From positions 1 to 64,000 of the forward strand of contig NZ_CANMQD010000006.1 of assembly GCF_947499945.1 (NCBI RefSeq): a stretch of 64,000 nt of DNA, in the 5' to 3' direction. The stretch's first letter is position 1, and every line of letters begins with the position of its first letter. Shown in pieces: positions 1 through 9,096 of this stretch. The notes under the pieces were generated by a model that was given only the letters and a program-made list of their open reading frames with translations, was not told where the DNA came from and did no database searches. A program made the position numbers and the translations under genes. The DNA is from an uncultured Sulfitobacter sp. (GTDB lineage: Bacteria; Pseudomonadota; Alphaproteobacteria; Rhodobacterales; Rhodobacteraceae).

Positions 1-1
1 T

Positions 2-769
2 CCACTCGCGCGTAAACACAATGCGCATCTGATCGGATTACATCCCATTGAGGCGCTCAACGTGTACCCCGGGGTTGCGATGTATATCCCCGACTCGACC
101 TTTGAGGCATTTAACAAGAGCCAGAAAGAAGCGTCAGCGCAAATCAAAGCGGTCTTTGATAAACATACCGCTAATGAAGATTTTGTCAGTGAGTTCCGTT
201 TGCTGCGGGCCGAAACAGCCACGGCCGCAGAGCGGATTGTAGAATCTGCACGTGCCGCTGACCTTGTGATCATGTCCCATCAGGATCAGGAGAACGACCG
301 CTACGACCAGCGGGGCGTTCAGGCTCAGGTGATCCGCGAAAGTGGTCGCCCTGTGATCATTGTGCCATTGGACTATGATGGTCCCGAAATCGGCGCCAAT
401 CTACTATTGGGGTGGAGCGATACGAGAGAGGCGGCCCGTGCAGCGCATGATTTGCTCAGCGTTGCAGATGAGGGTGCCCAGCTTACCGTGCTGCGCGTAG
501 GCGCTGCGACCCACGACCCCCTCCAAGACAGCGACGCGATTGATGTCGTGGAGATGTTTGCAAGACATGGCCTGAAAACCAAGCTGGAGCACCGCGAAGC
601 AACCGGAAGCAGCATTGCCGAGACATTGGGCGCCGCTGCGTTTGAAGAGGGCGCGGATTTGATTGCAACAGGTGCGTTCGGCCATTCCCGCGCCTATGAT
701 TTTGTGCTGGGCGCAACCACCTATGCCCTACTGCGGGATCAAAAAATTCCGGTACTGTTCAGTAAGTAG
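2..769 (+). CDS. Universal stress protein (UspA family), 5' end outside window
   Basis: A UspA-fold stress protein, probably cytoplasmic and nucleotide binding. The frame is open from base 2 and reads LARKHNAHLIGLH before the first possible start (GTG at 62). That is a typical first strand and helix of a Usp domain, so the true start lies upstream of the window and the GTG at 62 is internal. Two Usp-like halves can be seen, the second starting near the LLLGWSDTREAARAA segment. It ends with a GAFGHSRAYDFVLGATT stretch, the usual G-2x-G-9x-G(S/T) nucleotide loop. The last 11 bp overlap the convergent EEP gene on the other strand. It resembles the complete Usp gene at 8230-9075 in domain layout, and both lie near FNR-type sites, which suits a low-oxygen stress role (inference). 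Confidence 0.9.
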   Translation, partial: PLARKHNAHLIGLHPIEALNVYPGVAMYIPDSTFEAFNKSQKEASAQIKAVFDKHTANEDFVSEFRLLRAETATAAERIVESARAADLVIMSHQDQENDRYDQRGVQAQVIRESGRPVIIVPLDYDGPEIGANLLLGWSDTREAARAAHDLLSVADEGAQLTVLRVGAATHDPLQDSDAIDVVEMFARHGLKTKLEHREATGSSIAETLGAAAFEEGADLIATGAFGHSRAYDFVLGATTYALLRDQKIPVLFSK

Positions 770-1463
770 CGGATGGCACAATGACATCGGACCATATCGG
801 CAAATGGTCCGATGCAACCCGTGCAAGCGGACCCTGCTCAACACCTGCATCGCGCAACGCAATACCTTGTGTCAGCGCAAAGCGGTCCAACGCCGCCATT
901 GGTCGCCGCGCATGAAAAGAGCGGCCGGGACTGTATGTCTCAAACCTTTCGGCCAAAGGCTCAAACCCCTTATCAGCCGACCATTCATTAAAATCACCCG
1001 CCATGATGACGTGACCCTCACCCGCAGTGGCCTGCGCCAAAACAGCAAGCTGCGCACGGCGGTCACGGCGTAACAGACCCAGATGGGTAGCCACCACAGT
1101 AACCCCCACCCCGACATTCAGCGTCAGACGCACAGCGCCGCGCGGCTCAAGCCCCGGCAGCTCCAGCCGTGCAGTATCGCGCACACTCAGCCCTTTGCGC
1201 ACCAATACGGCATTACCGTGCCAGCCAATGCTGATGTCATTTGCACAGACGTCGACCAATTCAAAATCGGTCTCGGCGTCGATCATCGCACGCGGTATTG
1301 CGGGATGACGTGGGCCAAGGCGCTTGTCCGCCTCTTGCAAAACCACAACATCCGCGTCCAGCCCGTTAATAACTTGGACGGTTCGCTCAGGACGGCGCTT
1401 TTGGTCCAGCCCACGGGCTTTGCGGATATTATAGCTGGCGATACGTAGCATTCTATCGGTCAT
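759..1463 (-). CDS. Endonuclease/exonuclease/phosphatase (EEP) family hydrolase
   Basis: A 234-residue metal-dependent phosphoesterase of the EEP fold (DNase I / exonuclease III / sphingomyelinase-like). The family motifs occur in order: SYNIR near residue 10, the catalytic LQEAD (Glu44), THLG near 127, GDFN near 157 and SDHLP (Asp219-His220). There is no signal peptide or membrane segment, so it is probably cytoplasmic. The substrate cannot be told from sequence; it could be DNA, a phospholipid head group or an inositol phosphate. Its 3' end overlaps the upstream Usp gene tail to tail, and its start faces the membrane-protein gene at 1520 across a 56-bp divergent gap. The start at 1463 could instead be the Met four codons later. 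Confidence 0.85.
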   Translation of the reverse strand: MTDRMLRIASYNIRKARGLDQKRRPERTVQVINGLDADVVVLQEADKRLGPRHPAIPRAMIDAETDFELVDVCANDISIGWHGNAVLVRKGLSVRDTARLELPGLEPRGAVRLTLNVGVGVTVVATHLGLLRRDRRAQLAVLAQATAGEGHVIMAGDFNEWSADKGFEPLAERFETYSPGRSFHARRPMAALDRFALTQGIALRDAGVEQGPLARVASDHLPIWSDVIVPSATY

Positions 1464-1519
1464 AGGATGTATATAGGAACGATACCCCCAAGATTTAACG
1501 GCAAAGCGATGATGAGCCT

Positions 1520-2173
1520 ATGAGATTGATAAAAGACAGCAGCCCGCGGATCCTTGTCATATGGGCAATGCTGCTCATTGCGGGGCTTGTCGCTCTGAGC
1601 CTTGGGCGGTGGTCGCTGGCCTTTGTCAGCTTTGCCACATTGGCGCTTTCATTGCTCCCGCCCCTGCTTGCGGCCCGCTGGTCACTGGTGCTGCCGCTTC
1701 CCTATCTGGTCTTCACAACGTTCTTCTTTTTCGCGTCTATCTTTTTGGGGGAGGCATTTGATTTTTACGAACGGCTCTGGTGGTGGGATCTGGCGCTGCA
1801 CGGCTCTGCCGCTGTGGGGTTTGGGCTGACGGGATTTCTGTTCGTTTTTATGTTGTTTGAAGGGGACCGTTTCGCCGCCCCGCCTTCGGCGATCGCCTTC
1901 ATTACCTTTTGCGTTGCCATGATGGTCGGCGCGATGTGGGAGGTGTTCGAATTCACGATGGATACAACATTTGGTCTGAATATGCAGAAGTCGGGCCTTG
2001 ATGATACAATGGCTGATCTGGTGCTCAATGCCATTGGCGGGCTGATCGCCAGCTTGACGGGCTATGTCTATCTTGTGCGTAATACTGCTGGCCTGCTGGG
2101 GATGGGGCTGTCGGAATTCATCCACATGAACCAGCGCCTTTATCAAAAGTACAAACACCGCCTGAAGAAATAG
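1520..2173 (+). CDS. Multi-pass membrane protein, DUF2238/YjdF-like
   Basis: A 217-residue inner-membrane protein with about six hydrophobic segments (roughly residues 10-30, 33-50, 56-76, 90-112, 120-140 and 165-187) and a basic C-terminal tail (YQKYKHRLKK). It has the acidic/aromatic pattern I associate with the DUF2238 (YjdF) family: GEAFDFYERLWWWDLALH, then a WEVFEF helix, a DDTMADL segment and NAIGG. These conserved polar residues inside membrane helices suggest a transport or metal-related role, but no function is known. It is followed by 95 bp before the arginine deiminase operon and is probably transcribed separately. Confidence 0.7.
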   Translation: MRLIKDSSPRILVIWAMLLIAGLVALSLGRWSLAFVSFATLALSLLPPLLAARWSLVLPLPYLVFTTFFFFASIFLGEAFDFYERLWWWDLALHGSAAVGFGLTGFLFVFMLFEGDRFAAPPSAIAFITFCVAMMVGAMWEVFEFTMDTTFGLNMQKSGLDDTMADLVLNAIGGLIASLTGYVYLVRNTAGLLGMGLSEFIHMNQRLYQKYKHRLKK

Positions 2174-2191
2174 AGTCCGCCTGCGCGTTGA

Positions 2192-2205
2192 TTGATCAAT
2201 CTCAA
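2192..2205 (+). promoter_or_regulatory. FNR/FnrL-like box upstream of the arginine deiminase operon
   Basis: The sequence TTGAT-CAAT-CTCAA matches the FNR consensus TTGAT-N4-ATCAA at 9 of 10 defined positions. It lies 64 bp before the chosen ATG of the YfcC-type carrier gene, a normal place for an activator site. Arginine deiminase operons are controlled by FNR-type regulators (ANR) in Pseudomonas, so anaerobic or microaerobic induction is expected. It overlaps a 12-bp palindrome, GATTGATCAATC. Confidence 0.55.
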
Positions 2206-2268
2206 TCGCGCATTGCCCTCCCGCGTCATGATCCTCCCGACAATGTGTTCATTTTGGAGGATTTCACG

Positions 2269-3714
2269 ATGGTTATGGCACCGCACTACGGCACGCCGCA
2301 GGAGCCAAAGCCGCGCGGCTGGTTTCCAACAGCGTATACAGTTCTTTTCGCACTCATTATTGCAATGGCCGCCCTCACGTGGATTGTTCCAGCGGGCGAA
2401 TATGAGCGGGCAACAAATCCCGCACTGGGAAAAGAAGTTCCGGTTCCGGGAACCTACAGCACAGTGGAGGCTGCGCCCCAAGGTCTGCTTGACGTCCTGA
2501 TGGCCCCGATCGCAGGTTTTTATGACCCCGTCGAATATACCGCAAACGCCATTGATGTGTCGCTGTTTGTGCTGGTTGTTGGTGGCTTTTTGGGCGTGGT
2601 GACGGCCACAGGCGCGATCAATACAGGCATCGCCCAAGCCATGAGGCGTCTTGAAGGGCGCGAAAAATGGATGATCCCGATTATGATGGCCCTCTTTGCT
2701 GCGGGCGGCACGACCTATGGCATGGCCGAAGAGACGCTGGCGTTTTATGTGTTGCTGATCCCCATTATGATTGCCGCAGGCTATGACGCGCTCACGGGTG
2801 TGGCGATTATCATGTTGGGGGCGGGCGTGGGGGTCATCGGCTCCACCATCAACCCGTTTTCAACTGCGATTGCCTCCAACGCGGCGGGCATCACTTTTGC
2901 AGACGGGATGCCACTGCGGTTTGTCATCCTCGGGCTGTCATGGCTCGCGGCTGTCGCTTTTGTAATGCGCTATGCGGAACGTGTTCGCCTCGATCCCAGC
3001 CGCTCACTGGTCGCTGATATGAAGGAGGCCAATGAGGCGCATTTTCTGCAAAAGCACACTGCTGAGGCGGACGCGCAGCTGACAGGTATGCAAATCGTGA
3101 TCCTCATCCTTTTTGCAGCAACATTTGTGATCATGGTCTGGGGCGTTTCCTCCCAAGGGTGGTGGATGGCCGAGATGTCCGCGCTTTTTCTTGCGGCATC
3201 CATTGTGATCGGCACGCTCGGCTGGCTGGGTGAGAGAGTGCTGACCCATGCCTTTGTTGAGGGCGCCCAAGATTTGCTGGGCGTGGCGCTGGTTATCGGC
3301 CTTGCACGCGGAATCGTGATCATCATGGATCAGGGCCGGATCACCGATACCTTCCTGCATACATTCGAAGGGTGGATTTCGGGCATGTCAGATGTTGCCT
3401 TCGTCAACGCATTGTTCGGCATTGAAGCGTTAATGAGCTTTCTGGTCCCTTCCACTTCGGGCCTTGCCGTGCTGTCGATGCCTATCATGGCACCGCTGTC
3501 CGACTTTGCCGGAGTGAGCCGCGATTTGGCAGTAACTGCATTCCAGACCGCCATTGGCATCACCAATCTGGTCGCCCCCACCTATGCGGTTGTGATCGGC
3601 GGGCTGGCCATCGGGCGGGTACCGTATAACAGATGGTTGCGCTTTGTCTGGCCGCTGTTAGTGATACTCTCGCTGATGTCCATGGCGCTGCTCAGTGCTG
3701 CGGTGATGTTATGA
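2269..3714 (+). CDS. YfcC/DcuC-superfamily carrier, probable arginine/ornithine exchanger
   Basis: A 481-residue inner-membrane carrier with about 12 hydrophobic segments, of the C4-dicarboxylate anaerobic carrier / YfcC type (PF03606). Family features are the early [10 protein letters not shown] segment, the [18 protein letters not shown] stretch, and [17 protein letters not shown] start it at the ATG at 2269 because GGAGG lies 8 bp upstream (2256-2260); an earlier in-frame TTG at 2188 would overlap the FNR-like box. The stop overlaps the arcA start (ATGA), so the two are translationally coupled. By position it takes the role of ArcD, swapping arginine for ornithine or citrulline. YfcC relatives do serve in arginine deiminase clusters, but the exact substrate here is inferred from context. 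Confidence 0.85.
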   Translation: MVMAPHYGTPQEPKPRGWFPTAYTVLFALIIAMAALTWIVPAGEYERATNPALGKEVPVPGTYSTVEAAPQGLLDVLMAPIAGFYDPVEYTANAIDVSLFVLVVGGFLGVVTATGAINTGIAQAMRRLEGREKWMIPIMMALFAAGGTTYGMAEETLAFYVLLIPIMIAAGYDALTGVAIIMLGAGVGVIGSTINPFSTAIASNAAGITFADGMPLRFVILGLSWLAAVAFVMRYAERVRLDPSRSLVADMKEANEAHFLQKHTAEADAQLTGMQIVILILFAATFVIMVWGVSSQGWWMAEMSALFLAASIVIGTLGWLGERVLTHAFVEGAQDLLGVALVIGLARGIVIIMDQGRITDTFLHTFEGWISGMSDVAFVNALFGIEALMSFLVPSTSGLAVLSMPIMAPLSDFAGVSRDLAVTAFQTAIGITNLVAPTYAVVIGGLAIGRVPYNRWLRFVWPLLVILSLMSMALLSAAVML

Positions 3715-4934
3715 CCGCGCCGCTTGGAGTATACTCGGAAGTGGGGAAATTGCGCACTGTTATGGTGTCCCGCCCTGGTCTGGCACATGAGCGGCTAACT
3801 CCCAGCAATTGCGACGCGCTGCTGTTTGATGATGTGTTCTGGGTCGATGAGGCCCGCAAGGATCACTTTGCCTTTTGCGAAAAGATGCGCGACCGCGACA
3901 TTGAAGTGCTTGAGCAGCATGACCTGCTCACCGACATCCTTGATCTGCCAAAGGCCCGCGCATGGCTGCTTGATCGCAAGATCACCGAGGACCATATCGG
4001 TGTCGGCATGATGGATGAGCTGCGCGGCTGGCTGAACGAGATGCCCTCCGCCAAACTGACCCAGTTTCTGACGGGCGGGATCACGGTAAGCGATCTGCCG
4101 TTCAAACCGCACAGCATGTTCGGCAGGTTTTTAGGGCCAGACGGATTTGTCCTGCCGCCGCTGCCCAATCTCATCTTCACCCGCGACACCAGCTGTTGGA
4201 TTTACGGGGGTGTCACCCTCAATCCGATGCATTGGCCCGCACGGCAGCAGGAGACGCTGATCGCCGCTGCGATCTATAAATTCCACCCGCGCTTTGCGGG
4301 AAAAGCCAAGGTTTTGTGGGGTAATCCTGATCAGGATTTTGGCCCCGCCACGCTGGAGGGCGGCGATGTGATGCCCATTGGCAAGGGCTGCGTGCTGATC
4401 GGAATGGGAGAGCGGACAACGCCCCAAGCTGTGGGCCAATTGGCGGTTTCCCTGTTTGATCAGGGCATGGCCGAGCGGGTAATCGCCTGCCAGATGCCTG
4501 CCTCTCGCGCGGCGATGCATCTGGATACGGTCTTTTCCTTCTGTGACACCGATCTGGTCACCAGCTTTACGCAGGTCGCAGATAAAATTTCTTGCTATTC
4601 GCTGTACCCCGACGCCAAACACGCGCTCAGCGTTGTCGACGAACCCGGTCACATATTTGACGTCGTGCAAGACGCTTTGCACCTTCCATCGCTGCGCATC
4701 ATCGGCACGGGTGGCAACCACTTCGAGCAAGAGCGTGAGCAGTGGGACGACGGCAATAATGTTGTCGCTTTAGAGCCGGGTGTTGTGCTGGCCTATGACC
4801 GCAACGTGCACACCAATACATTGCTACGCCGCGCAGGTATCGAAGTCATCACCATCCGCGGGGCCGAGTTAGGCCGCGGTCGCGGTGGTGGCCATTGCAT
4901 GACCTGCCCCATTTCCCGCGATCCAGTGGAGTAA
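3711..4934 (+). CDS. arcA: Arginine deiminase
   Basis: A 407-residue cytoplasmic enzyme that hydrolyses arginine to citrulline and ammonia, the first step of the deiminase pathway. Family motifs are all present: [18 protein letters not shown] at the N-terminus, [21 protein letters not shown], and the C-terminal [11 protein letters not shown] carrying the catalytic Cys396. Length matches bacterial ArcA (about 405-420). I start at the ATG at 3711, which overlaps the carrier stop as ATGA; the longer in-frame extension lies inside the carrier gene and would add an N-terminus foreign to the family. arcB follows after 4 bp. Confidence 0.97.
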   Translation: MTAPLGVYSEVGKLRTVMVSRPGLAHERLTPSNCDALLFDDVFWVDEARKDHFAFCEKMRDRDIEVLEQHDLLTDILDLPKARAWLLDRKITEDHIGVGMMDELRGWLNEMPSAKLTQFLTGGITVSDLPFKPHSMFGRFLGPDGFVLPPLPNLIFTRDTSCWIYGGVTLNPMHWPARQQETLIAAAIYKFHPRFAGKAKVLWGNPDQDFGPATLEGGDVMPIGKGCVLIGMGERTTPQAVGQLAVSLFDQGMAERVIACQMPASRAAMHLDTVFSFCDTDLVTSFTQVADKISCYSLYPDAKHALSVVDEPGHIFDVVQDALHLPSLRIIGTGGNHFEQEREQWDDGNNVVALEPGVVLAYDRNVHTNTLLRRAGIEVITIRGAELGRGRGGGHCMTCPISRDPVE

Positions 4935-4938
4935 CACT

Positions 4939-5940
4939 ATGTCCTTTAATCTCAGAAATCGGTCCTTCCTTTCCCTGCGCGATTTCACGCCGCAAGAAAT
5001 CAAATTCCTGCTCAAACTCTCTGCCGATCTCAAGGTCGCAAAATATGCGGGCACTGAACAGCAGACGCTAAAAGGCCGCGAGATTGCGCTGATCTTCGAG
5101 AAAAACTCGACCCGAACGCGCGTGGGGTTCGAGGTCGCGGCCCATGATCAGGGTGCGCATGTGACCTACCTCGGCCCCTCGGGCAGTCACATCGGCAAAA
5201 AGGAAAGCATCAAGGACACAGCCCGCGTATTGGGCCGTGTCTATGACGCCATTGAGTATCGCGGATTTGGACAGGAGGTGGTCGAGACATTGGCACAATG
5301 GTCTGGTGTACCTGTTTATAACGGGCTGACGGACGAGTTTCACCCGACCCAGATACTCGCCGATGTAATGACCATGTCGGAGCATGTGGACAAACCCCTG
5401 AGCCAGATCGCATTTTGCTTTATGGGCGATGCGGGCAACAACATGGGCGACAGCCTGCTGATTGGCGCAGCCAAGCTGGGCATGGATGTGCGCCTGTGCG
5501 GGCCAAAATCGCTGTGGCCTGACAAGGCGATCGTAAAAGCCGCACTGGAGGAGGCAAAGGCCACTGGTGCGCGTATCCTGCTCACTGAGGATGTGCAGCA
5601 AGGCGTATCGGAATGCGACATTATCTATACCGATGTGTGGGTCTCGATGGGCGAGGAAGAAAGCGTCTGGGGAGAGCGGATCAAACTGCTGATGCCGTAT
5701 CAGGTGAACGCCGAAGTGATGAAGATGACAGGCAACCCGCATGCAAAATTCATGCACTGTCTGCCTGCTTTTCATAACACCGAGACAGAAGTCGGCCAGC
5801 ATATCCACGACACTTTCGGGCTGGATGCTATGGAAGTTACAGAAGAGGTATTTGAAAGCCCCGCCTCGATTGTATTCGATCAGGCGGAAAACAGAATGCA
5901 CACGATCAAGGCCGTGCTGGTCGCGACATTGGGTTCTTGA
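4939..5940 (+). CDS. arcB: Ornithine carbamoyltransferase, catabolic
   Basis: A 333-residue cytoplasmic enzyme. In this operon it should run in the catabolic direction, citrulline plus phosphate giving ornithine and carbamoyl phosphate. The carbamoyl-phosphate loop STRTR is at residues 57-61, HPTQ at 135-138 and the HCLPA motif near 273; [12 protein letters not shown] marks the ornithine domain. Length is as for catabolic ArcB (about 335). It lies between arcA (4 bp gap) and arcC (start adjacent to the arcB stop), so the three are one transcript. An anabolic ArgF cannot be excluded by motif alone, but the context decides. Confidence 0.96.
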   Translation: MSFNLRNRSFLSLRDFTPQEIKFLLKLSADLKVAKYAGTEQQTLKGREIALIFEKNSTRTRVGFEVAAHDQGAHVTYLGPSGSHIGKKESIKDTARVLGRVYDAIEYRGFGQEVVETLAQWSGVPVYNGLTDEFHPTQILADVMTMSEHVDKPLSQIAFCFMGDAGNNMGDSLLIGAAKLGMDVRLCGPKSLWPDKAIVKAALEEAKATGARILLTEDVQQGVSECDIIYTDVWVSMGEEESVWGERIKLLMPYQVNAEVMKMTGNPHAKFMHCLPAFHNTETEVGQHIHDTFGLDAMEVTEEVFESPASIVFDQAENRMHTIKAVLVATLGS

Positions 5941-6849
5941 ATGCGTATTGTTGTAGCCTTGGGCGGTAACGCTTTGTCGCGACGTGGAGAGGTGCTCACC
6001 GCTGAGGGACAACGCGCCAGCATCCGTGTGGCGGCCAAATCCCTCGCGGGGCTGTTGGCGGCAGGCCATGAAGTGGTGATCACCCACGGCAACGGGCCCC
6101 AAGTCGGCTATCTCGCGCTTCAGGACGGCACATTTCCGTTGGATGTTCTGGGCGCTGAAACGGACGGCATGATCGGCTATGTTCTGCAACAGGAGTTGGA
6201 CAACGCCTATGCGCCAGAGACCAAATACGCGACCCTTCTGACACAGATCGAAGTCGACCCTGAGGATCCTGCCTTTCGCGCGCCGAGCAAGTTTATCGGC
6301 CCGATCTATACGCAAGCAGACGCCGCAAAGCTCAGCGCCGAGCGGGGCTGGACCATTGCCAAAGACGGGGCGCATTTCCGCCGGACTGTCCCTTCGCCGC
6401 GCCCGCGGCGCATTCTCGAGCTGGACGTAATCAACCTCTTGCTGGAGCAGAAGGTAGTTGTCATTTGTGCAGGCGGCGGCGGCATTCCTGTCCTGCAAAA
6501 ACCCGATGGCACAATGATCGGGGTTGAGGCAGTGATTGATAAGGACCACGCCAGCGGTCTCTTGGCGCACAAACTGAACGCCGATGCGTTTTTGATGCTC
6601 ACCGATGTCGAGGGGGTCTTCGAGAATTGGGGAACACCTGATCAGGCTATCATCCGACAGGCGACACCTGACGCACTTGAGCATATGTCCTTCCCCGCAG
6701 GCTCTATGGGGCCAAAGGTGGATGCCGCATGCGATTTTGCCCGTGCAACAGGAGGCTTTGCAGCAATCGGCCGCTTGACCGATTGCATGGCCCTCGTTGA
6801 GGGAAGCACAGGCACGCGGATTACTCTGGCAATGCGCGGTTCTGATTAA
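5941..6849 (+). CDS. arcC: Carbamate kinase
   Basis: A 302-residue enzyme of the amino-acid kinase fold that transfers the phosphate of carbamoyl phosphate to ADP, the ATP-yielding last step of the pathway. It begins with MRIVVALGGNAL, the family's N-terminal phosphate-binding motif, and has VITHGNGPQVG, CAGGGGIPV, KDHASGLLA and MLTDVEGV in the expected order. The ATG follows the arcB stop directly. It completes the carrier-arcA-arcB-arcC operon. Its stop codon overlaps that of the convergent cbpM gene (TTAA at 6846-6849), leaving no room for a separate terminator. Confidence 0.96.
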   Translation: MRIVVALGGNALSRRGEVLTAEGQRASIRVAAKSLAGLLAAGHEVVITHGNGPQVGYLALQDGTFPLDVLGAETDGMIGYVLQQELDNAYAPETKYATLLTQIEVDPEDPAFRAPSKFIGPIYTQADAAKLSAERGWTIAKDGAHFRRTVPSPRPRRILELDVINLLLEQKVVVICAGGGGIPVLQKPDGTMIGVEAVIDKDHASGLLAHKLNADAFLMLTDVEGVFENWGTPDQAIIRQATPDALEHMSFPAGSMGPKVDAACDFARATGGFAAIGRLTDCMALVEGSTGTRITLAMRGSD

Positions 6850-7145
6850 ACCGTTTCAAGCTGTGCGAGGCGGCGCAGAATAGCGTCACGCTCCTCCAAC
6901 AGGTCCAGCACCAAAGCCACCCCAGCCGTGTTCACACCCAGATCGCGGTTCAGGCGGTGCGCTTTTTTGGCACGCACAATGCTGGCCCCCACAAAGCGCC
7001 AGTTCCCGCGTGTGCTCCCAATCGGCTCCAGAACGCCGTGCTCGACCAACTCAATGACCCAAGTCTCATCCGCCTGACAAAACCGGCATAGGTCGTCCAA
7101 GGACAGCGCATCGACGATATCACTTTTCAATGTGGTTTTTTTCAT
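6846..7145 (-). CDS. cbpM: Chaperone modulator CbpM (MerR-like)
   Basis: A 99-residue protein of the CbpM / MerR_2 family, which binds the J domain of CbpA and modulates its activity. An N-terminal helix-turn-helix-like segment (LSLDDLCRFCQADETWVIELVEHG) is followed by an Arg/Lys-rich stretch and a helical C-terminus (LVLDLLEERDAILRRL). Its ATG overlaps the cbpA stop (ATGA), the usual cbpA-cbpM coupling. There is no zinc or iron motif. Confidence 0.85.
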   Translation of the reverse strand: MKKTTLKSDIVDALSLDDLCRFCQADETWVIELVEHGVLEPIGSTRGNWRFVGASIVRAKKAHRLNRDLGVNTAGVALVLDLLEERDAILRRLAQLETV

Positions 7146-8077
7146 TTCCCAACTCCTCCAAAATGGGCCCGTGGATTGAAAGGCATTTCTTTTGCCATCT
7201 TCTCGAAAAACGCGCGCGCCTCTTGTGTTGTCGCATCCGGATTGACGATTTTCAGGGTAGCATAGATGTTGCCAGCGGGCGCACCAGGCAGACCCTTCCC
7301 CTTCAGACGCAGCTTTTGCCCGGACCGCGCGTTTTTCGGGATACTCAGATCGACCTGCCCATCCGGTGTGGGCATCACAACATGCCCACCCAATGCCGCC
7401 TCCCAGGGGGTAACGGGCAAGTCTAAAAAGAGGTCCTTACCCTCAGCGCGGAACACTGGATGCGGCGCAAAGCTGACTTCGAGAAATAGATCACCCGCGC
7501 CCCCCTGCCCTTGCACACCTTGTCCTGCCAGACGAATATGTTGTCCCTGCGCAATCCCTTTTGGCACACGCACAGCGATCTTGCGGTCTTGCAAGCTTAC
7601 CGTGCCGTTTGGCCCCACAACAGGACTTCTGAGACTAAGAGTACGCTCCGCACCGCGGTAGGCATCCTCCAATGTGATTTCGATCTTGCCGTGGCTATCG
7701 GCCCCTCGGCCTGCTCCTGCGCCCGGTGCTGCCCCCGCCTGACGGCGAAACAAAGTCTCGAAAAAATCGCTGAAATCTGTGTCACCATGCGGTCCACCCT
7801 CAGAGAAGGAGTAACCGCTATCCCAATCGGGTGGCGGCCTGTACTGGCCTTGACCTTGTGGCGGCTCCTGACCCAGTTGGTCATAGGCTGCACGCCGCTC
7901 CGGGTCTTTGAGAACCTCATAGGCCTCGCTTATTTCTTTGAATTTTGCCTCGGCATCTGGGCCAGTATTGATATCGGGATGATATTTCCGCGCACCTTTA
8001 CGGTAAGCGGCCTTAATCTCCTTATCACTTGAAGAGCGTTCGACCCCAAGTGCTTTGTAGTAGTCTTTGTAGTCCAT
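7142..8077 (-). CDS. cbpA: DnaJ-like co-chaperone CbpA
   Basis: A 311-residue type II J-domain protein. The J domain (residues 1-70) starts DYYKALGVERSSSDKEIK and carries the HPD triad at 33-35 needed to stimulate DnaK. A Gly/Pro/Gln-rich linker follows (about 75-130), then two C-terminal beta domains with ITLEDAYRGAERTL and LFLEVSFAPHPVFRAEGKDLFLDL. There is no Cys-rich zinc region, which separates it from DnaJ and matches CbpA. It is coupled to cbpM, and its start faces the Usp gene at 8230 across 152 bp holding an FNR-like site. Confidence 0.93.
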   Translation of the reverse strand: MDYKDYYKALGVERSSSDKEIKAAYRKGARKYHPDINTGPDAEAKFKEISEAYEVLKDPERRAAYDQLGQEPPQGQGQYRPPPDWDSGYSFSEGGPHGDTDFSDFFETLFRRQAGAAPGAGAGRGADSHGKIEITLEDAYRGAERTLSLRSPVVGPNGTVSLQDRKIAVRVPKGIAQGQHIRLAGQGVQGQGGAGDLFLEVSFAPHPVFRAEGKDLFLDLPVTPWEAALGGHVVMPTPDGQVDLSIPKNARSGQKLRLKGKGLPGAPAGNIYATLKIVNPDATTQEARAFFEKMAKEMPFNPRAHFGGVGK

Positions 8078-8136
8078 TTGCCAGCCATCCGATCCTCTAG
8101 TGTTGTGTCAGAGTGCCAGAGAAATCCAGAAATGAT

Positions 8137-8150
8137 TTGATCTTTGTCAG
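8137..8150 (+). promoter_or_regulatory. Weak FNR-like box between cbpA and usp
   Basis: TTGAT-CTTT-GTCAG matches TTGAT-N4-ATCAA at 8 of 10 positions. It lies in the 152-bp divergent gap, 80 bp before the Usp ATG and 60 bp before cbpA. It could serve either gene. The match is imperfect, so this is only suggestive. Confidence 0.3.
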
Positions 8151-8229
8151 TTGCGCAGGTTTGCGCTGTGCCAATTTGCGGTGTGGGCCTTGCTGTTGGG
8201 CTGAATGATACGCGAGATTGGAGAAAAGC

Positions 8230-9075
8230 ATGAAACGTCGGACAATTGTCTATGTGATGAACAGGAAAACAACGGATGCGCAGATTAACGAGGCTGCGGA
8301 GGCCGCTGCACAAGATCAGAACCATCTCCACTGCTTGCTTTTGGCGGCCCTTCCAAGTTTGCCAACCTATTTCTATGGCGGCACCGCCTATGGTGGCGTA
8401 ATTCTGCCCGACAACTGGAGCGATATCGTCGCCAACGGGAAGAACGAGTTGGTCGAACGTGTTGATGAAGTTGAAAAGTTGCTCGCCAAATCGGCTGTGT
8501 CGGGCGACGTACAGTCCGCAATGTGTGTCTCTGTCGACATCAAACATCACGTCGCCCGTGCCGCCCGTGTCAGCGACGAAGTGCACTTTGCCCCCAATCT
8601 GCGCGACACGCCCGAGTTTTTCTACGAGGCTGCTGCCGGTGTCTTGTTCCATACGCCCGTGGGTTTCAGAGTGAACGGCGCGGCAGACTTGAAGTGTGAG
8701 CGCGTTTTTATTGCATGGAACAGCAGTGATGCCGCAGCAAGTGCAGTTCACGCCGCGCTGCCCTATCTCAAAGAGGCAAAAGAGGTCGTCATCGCTTGTA
8801 TTGATCCCGTCGTCACAGCAGAGAAGGATGGACAGGATCCGGGCACCGACGTCGCCGCATGGCTGAGCCATCATGGCTGCAATGTCACTGTCTCACAGTT
8901 CCCCAGCGGGGGCCGTAACACAGCACGGTGCATACAGGATCACGCAAATGAGTTTGGTGCCGATCTGGTGGTAATGGGCGCATACGGCCATGCGCGGATG
9001 ATCCAGACAGTGTTTGGTGGCACCACTCAGTCGATGCTTGAGCAAACAGACCTGCCGGTATTGTTCGCGCATTAA
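8230..9075 (+). CDS. Universal stress protein (tandem UspA family)
   Basis: A 281-residue protein with two Usp-like halves. The second is the clearer: CERVFIAWNSSDAAASAVHAA opens it and GAYGHARMIQTVFGGTT closes it, the nucleotide-binding G-2x-G-9x-G(S/T) loop. The start is the ATG at 8230, with GGAG 6 bp upstream; an in-frame TTG at 8218 would put the Shine-Dalgarno inside the gene. It follows an FNR-like box and is divergent from cbpA. Its TAA is in the same reading frame as the downstream DfsB-like gene, with no other stop between them. Confidence 0.9.
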   Translation: MKRRTIVYVMNRKTTDAQINEAAEAAAQDQNHLHCLLLAALPSLPTYFYGGTAYGGVILPDNWSDIVANGKNELVERVDEVEKLLAKSAVSGDVQSAMCVSVDIKHHVARAARVSDEVHFAPNLRDTPEFFYEAAAGVLFHTPVGFRVNGAADLKCERVFIAWNSSDAAASAVHAALPYLKEAKEVVIACIDPVVTAEKDGQDPGTDVAAWLSHHGCNVTVSQFPSGGRNTARCIQDHANEFGADLVVMGAYGHARMIQTVFGGTTQSMLEQTDLPVLFAH

Positions 9076-9096
9076 TCCGGCCAAGGGGGCGGTACA

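Noticed and set aside
62-769. Taking the GTG at 62 as the start of the first Usp gene
   Set aside because: The frame is open to the window edge and encodes the conserved first strand and helix of the Usp domain before this codon.
2188-2268. Upstream in-frame TTG start for the YfcC-type carrier
   Set aside because: It would begin within the FNR-like box and add a polar leader foreign to the family; the ATG at 2269 has a strong GGAGG site.
5068-6684. A minus-strand frame of 538 codons opposite arcB and arcC
   Set aside because: Both genes beneath it are certain by motif, and the antisense product has no recognisable features.
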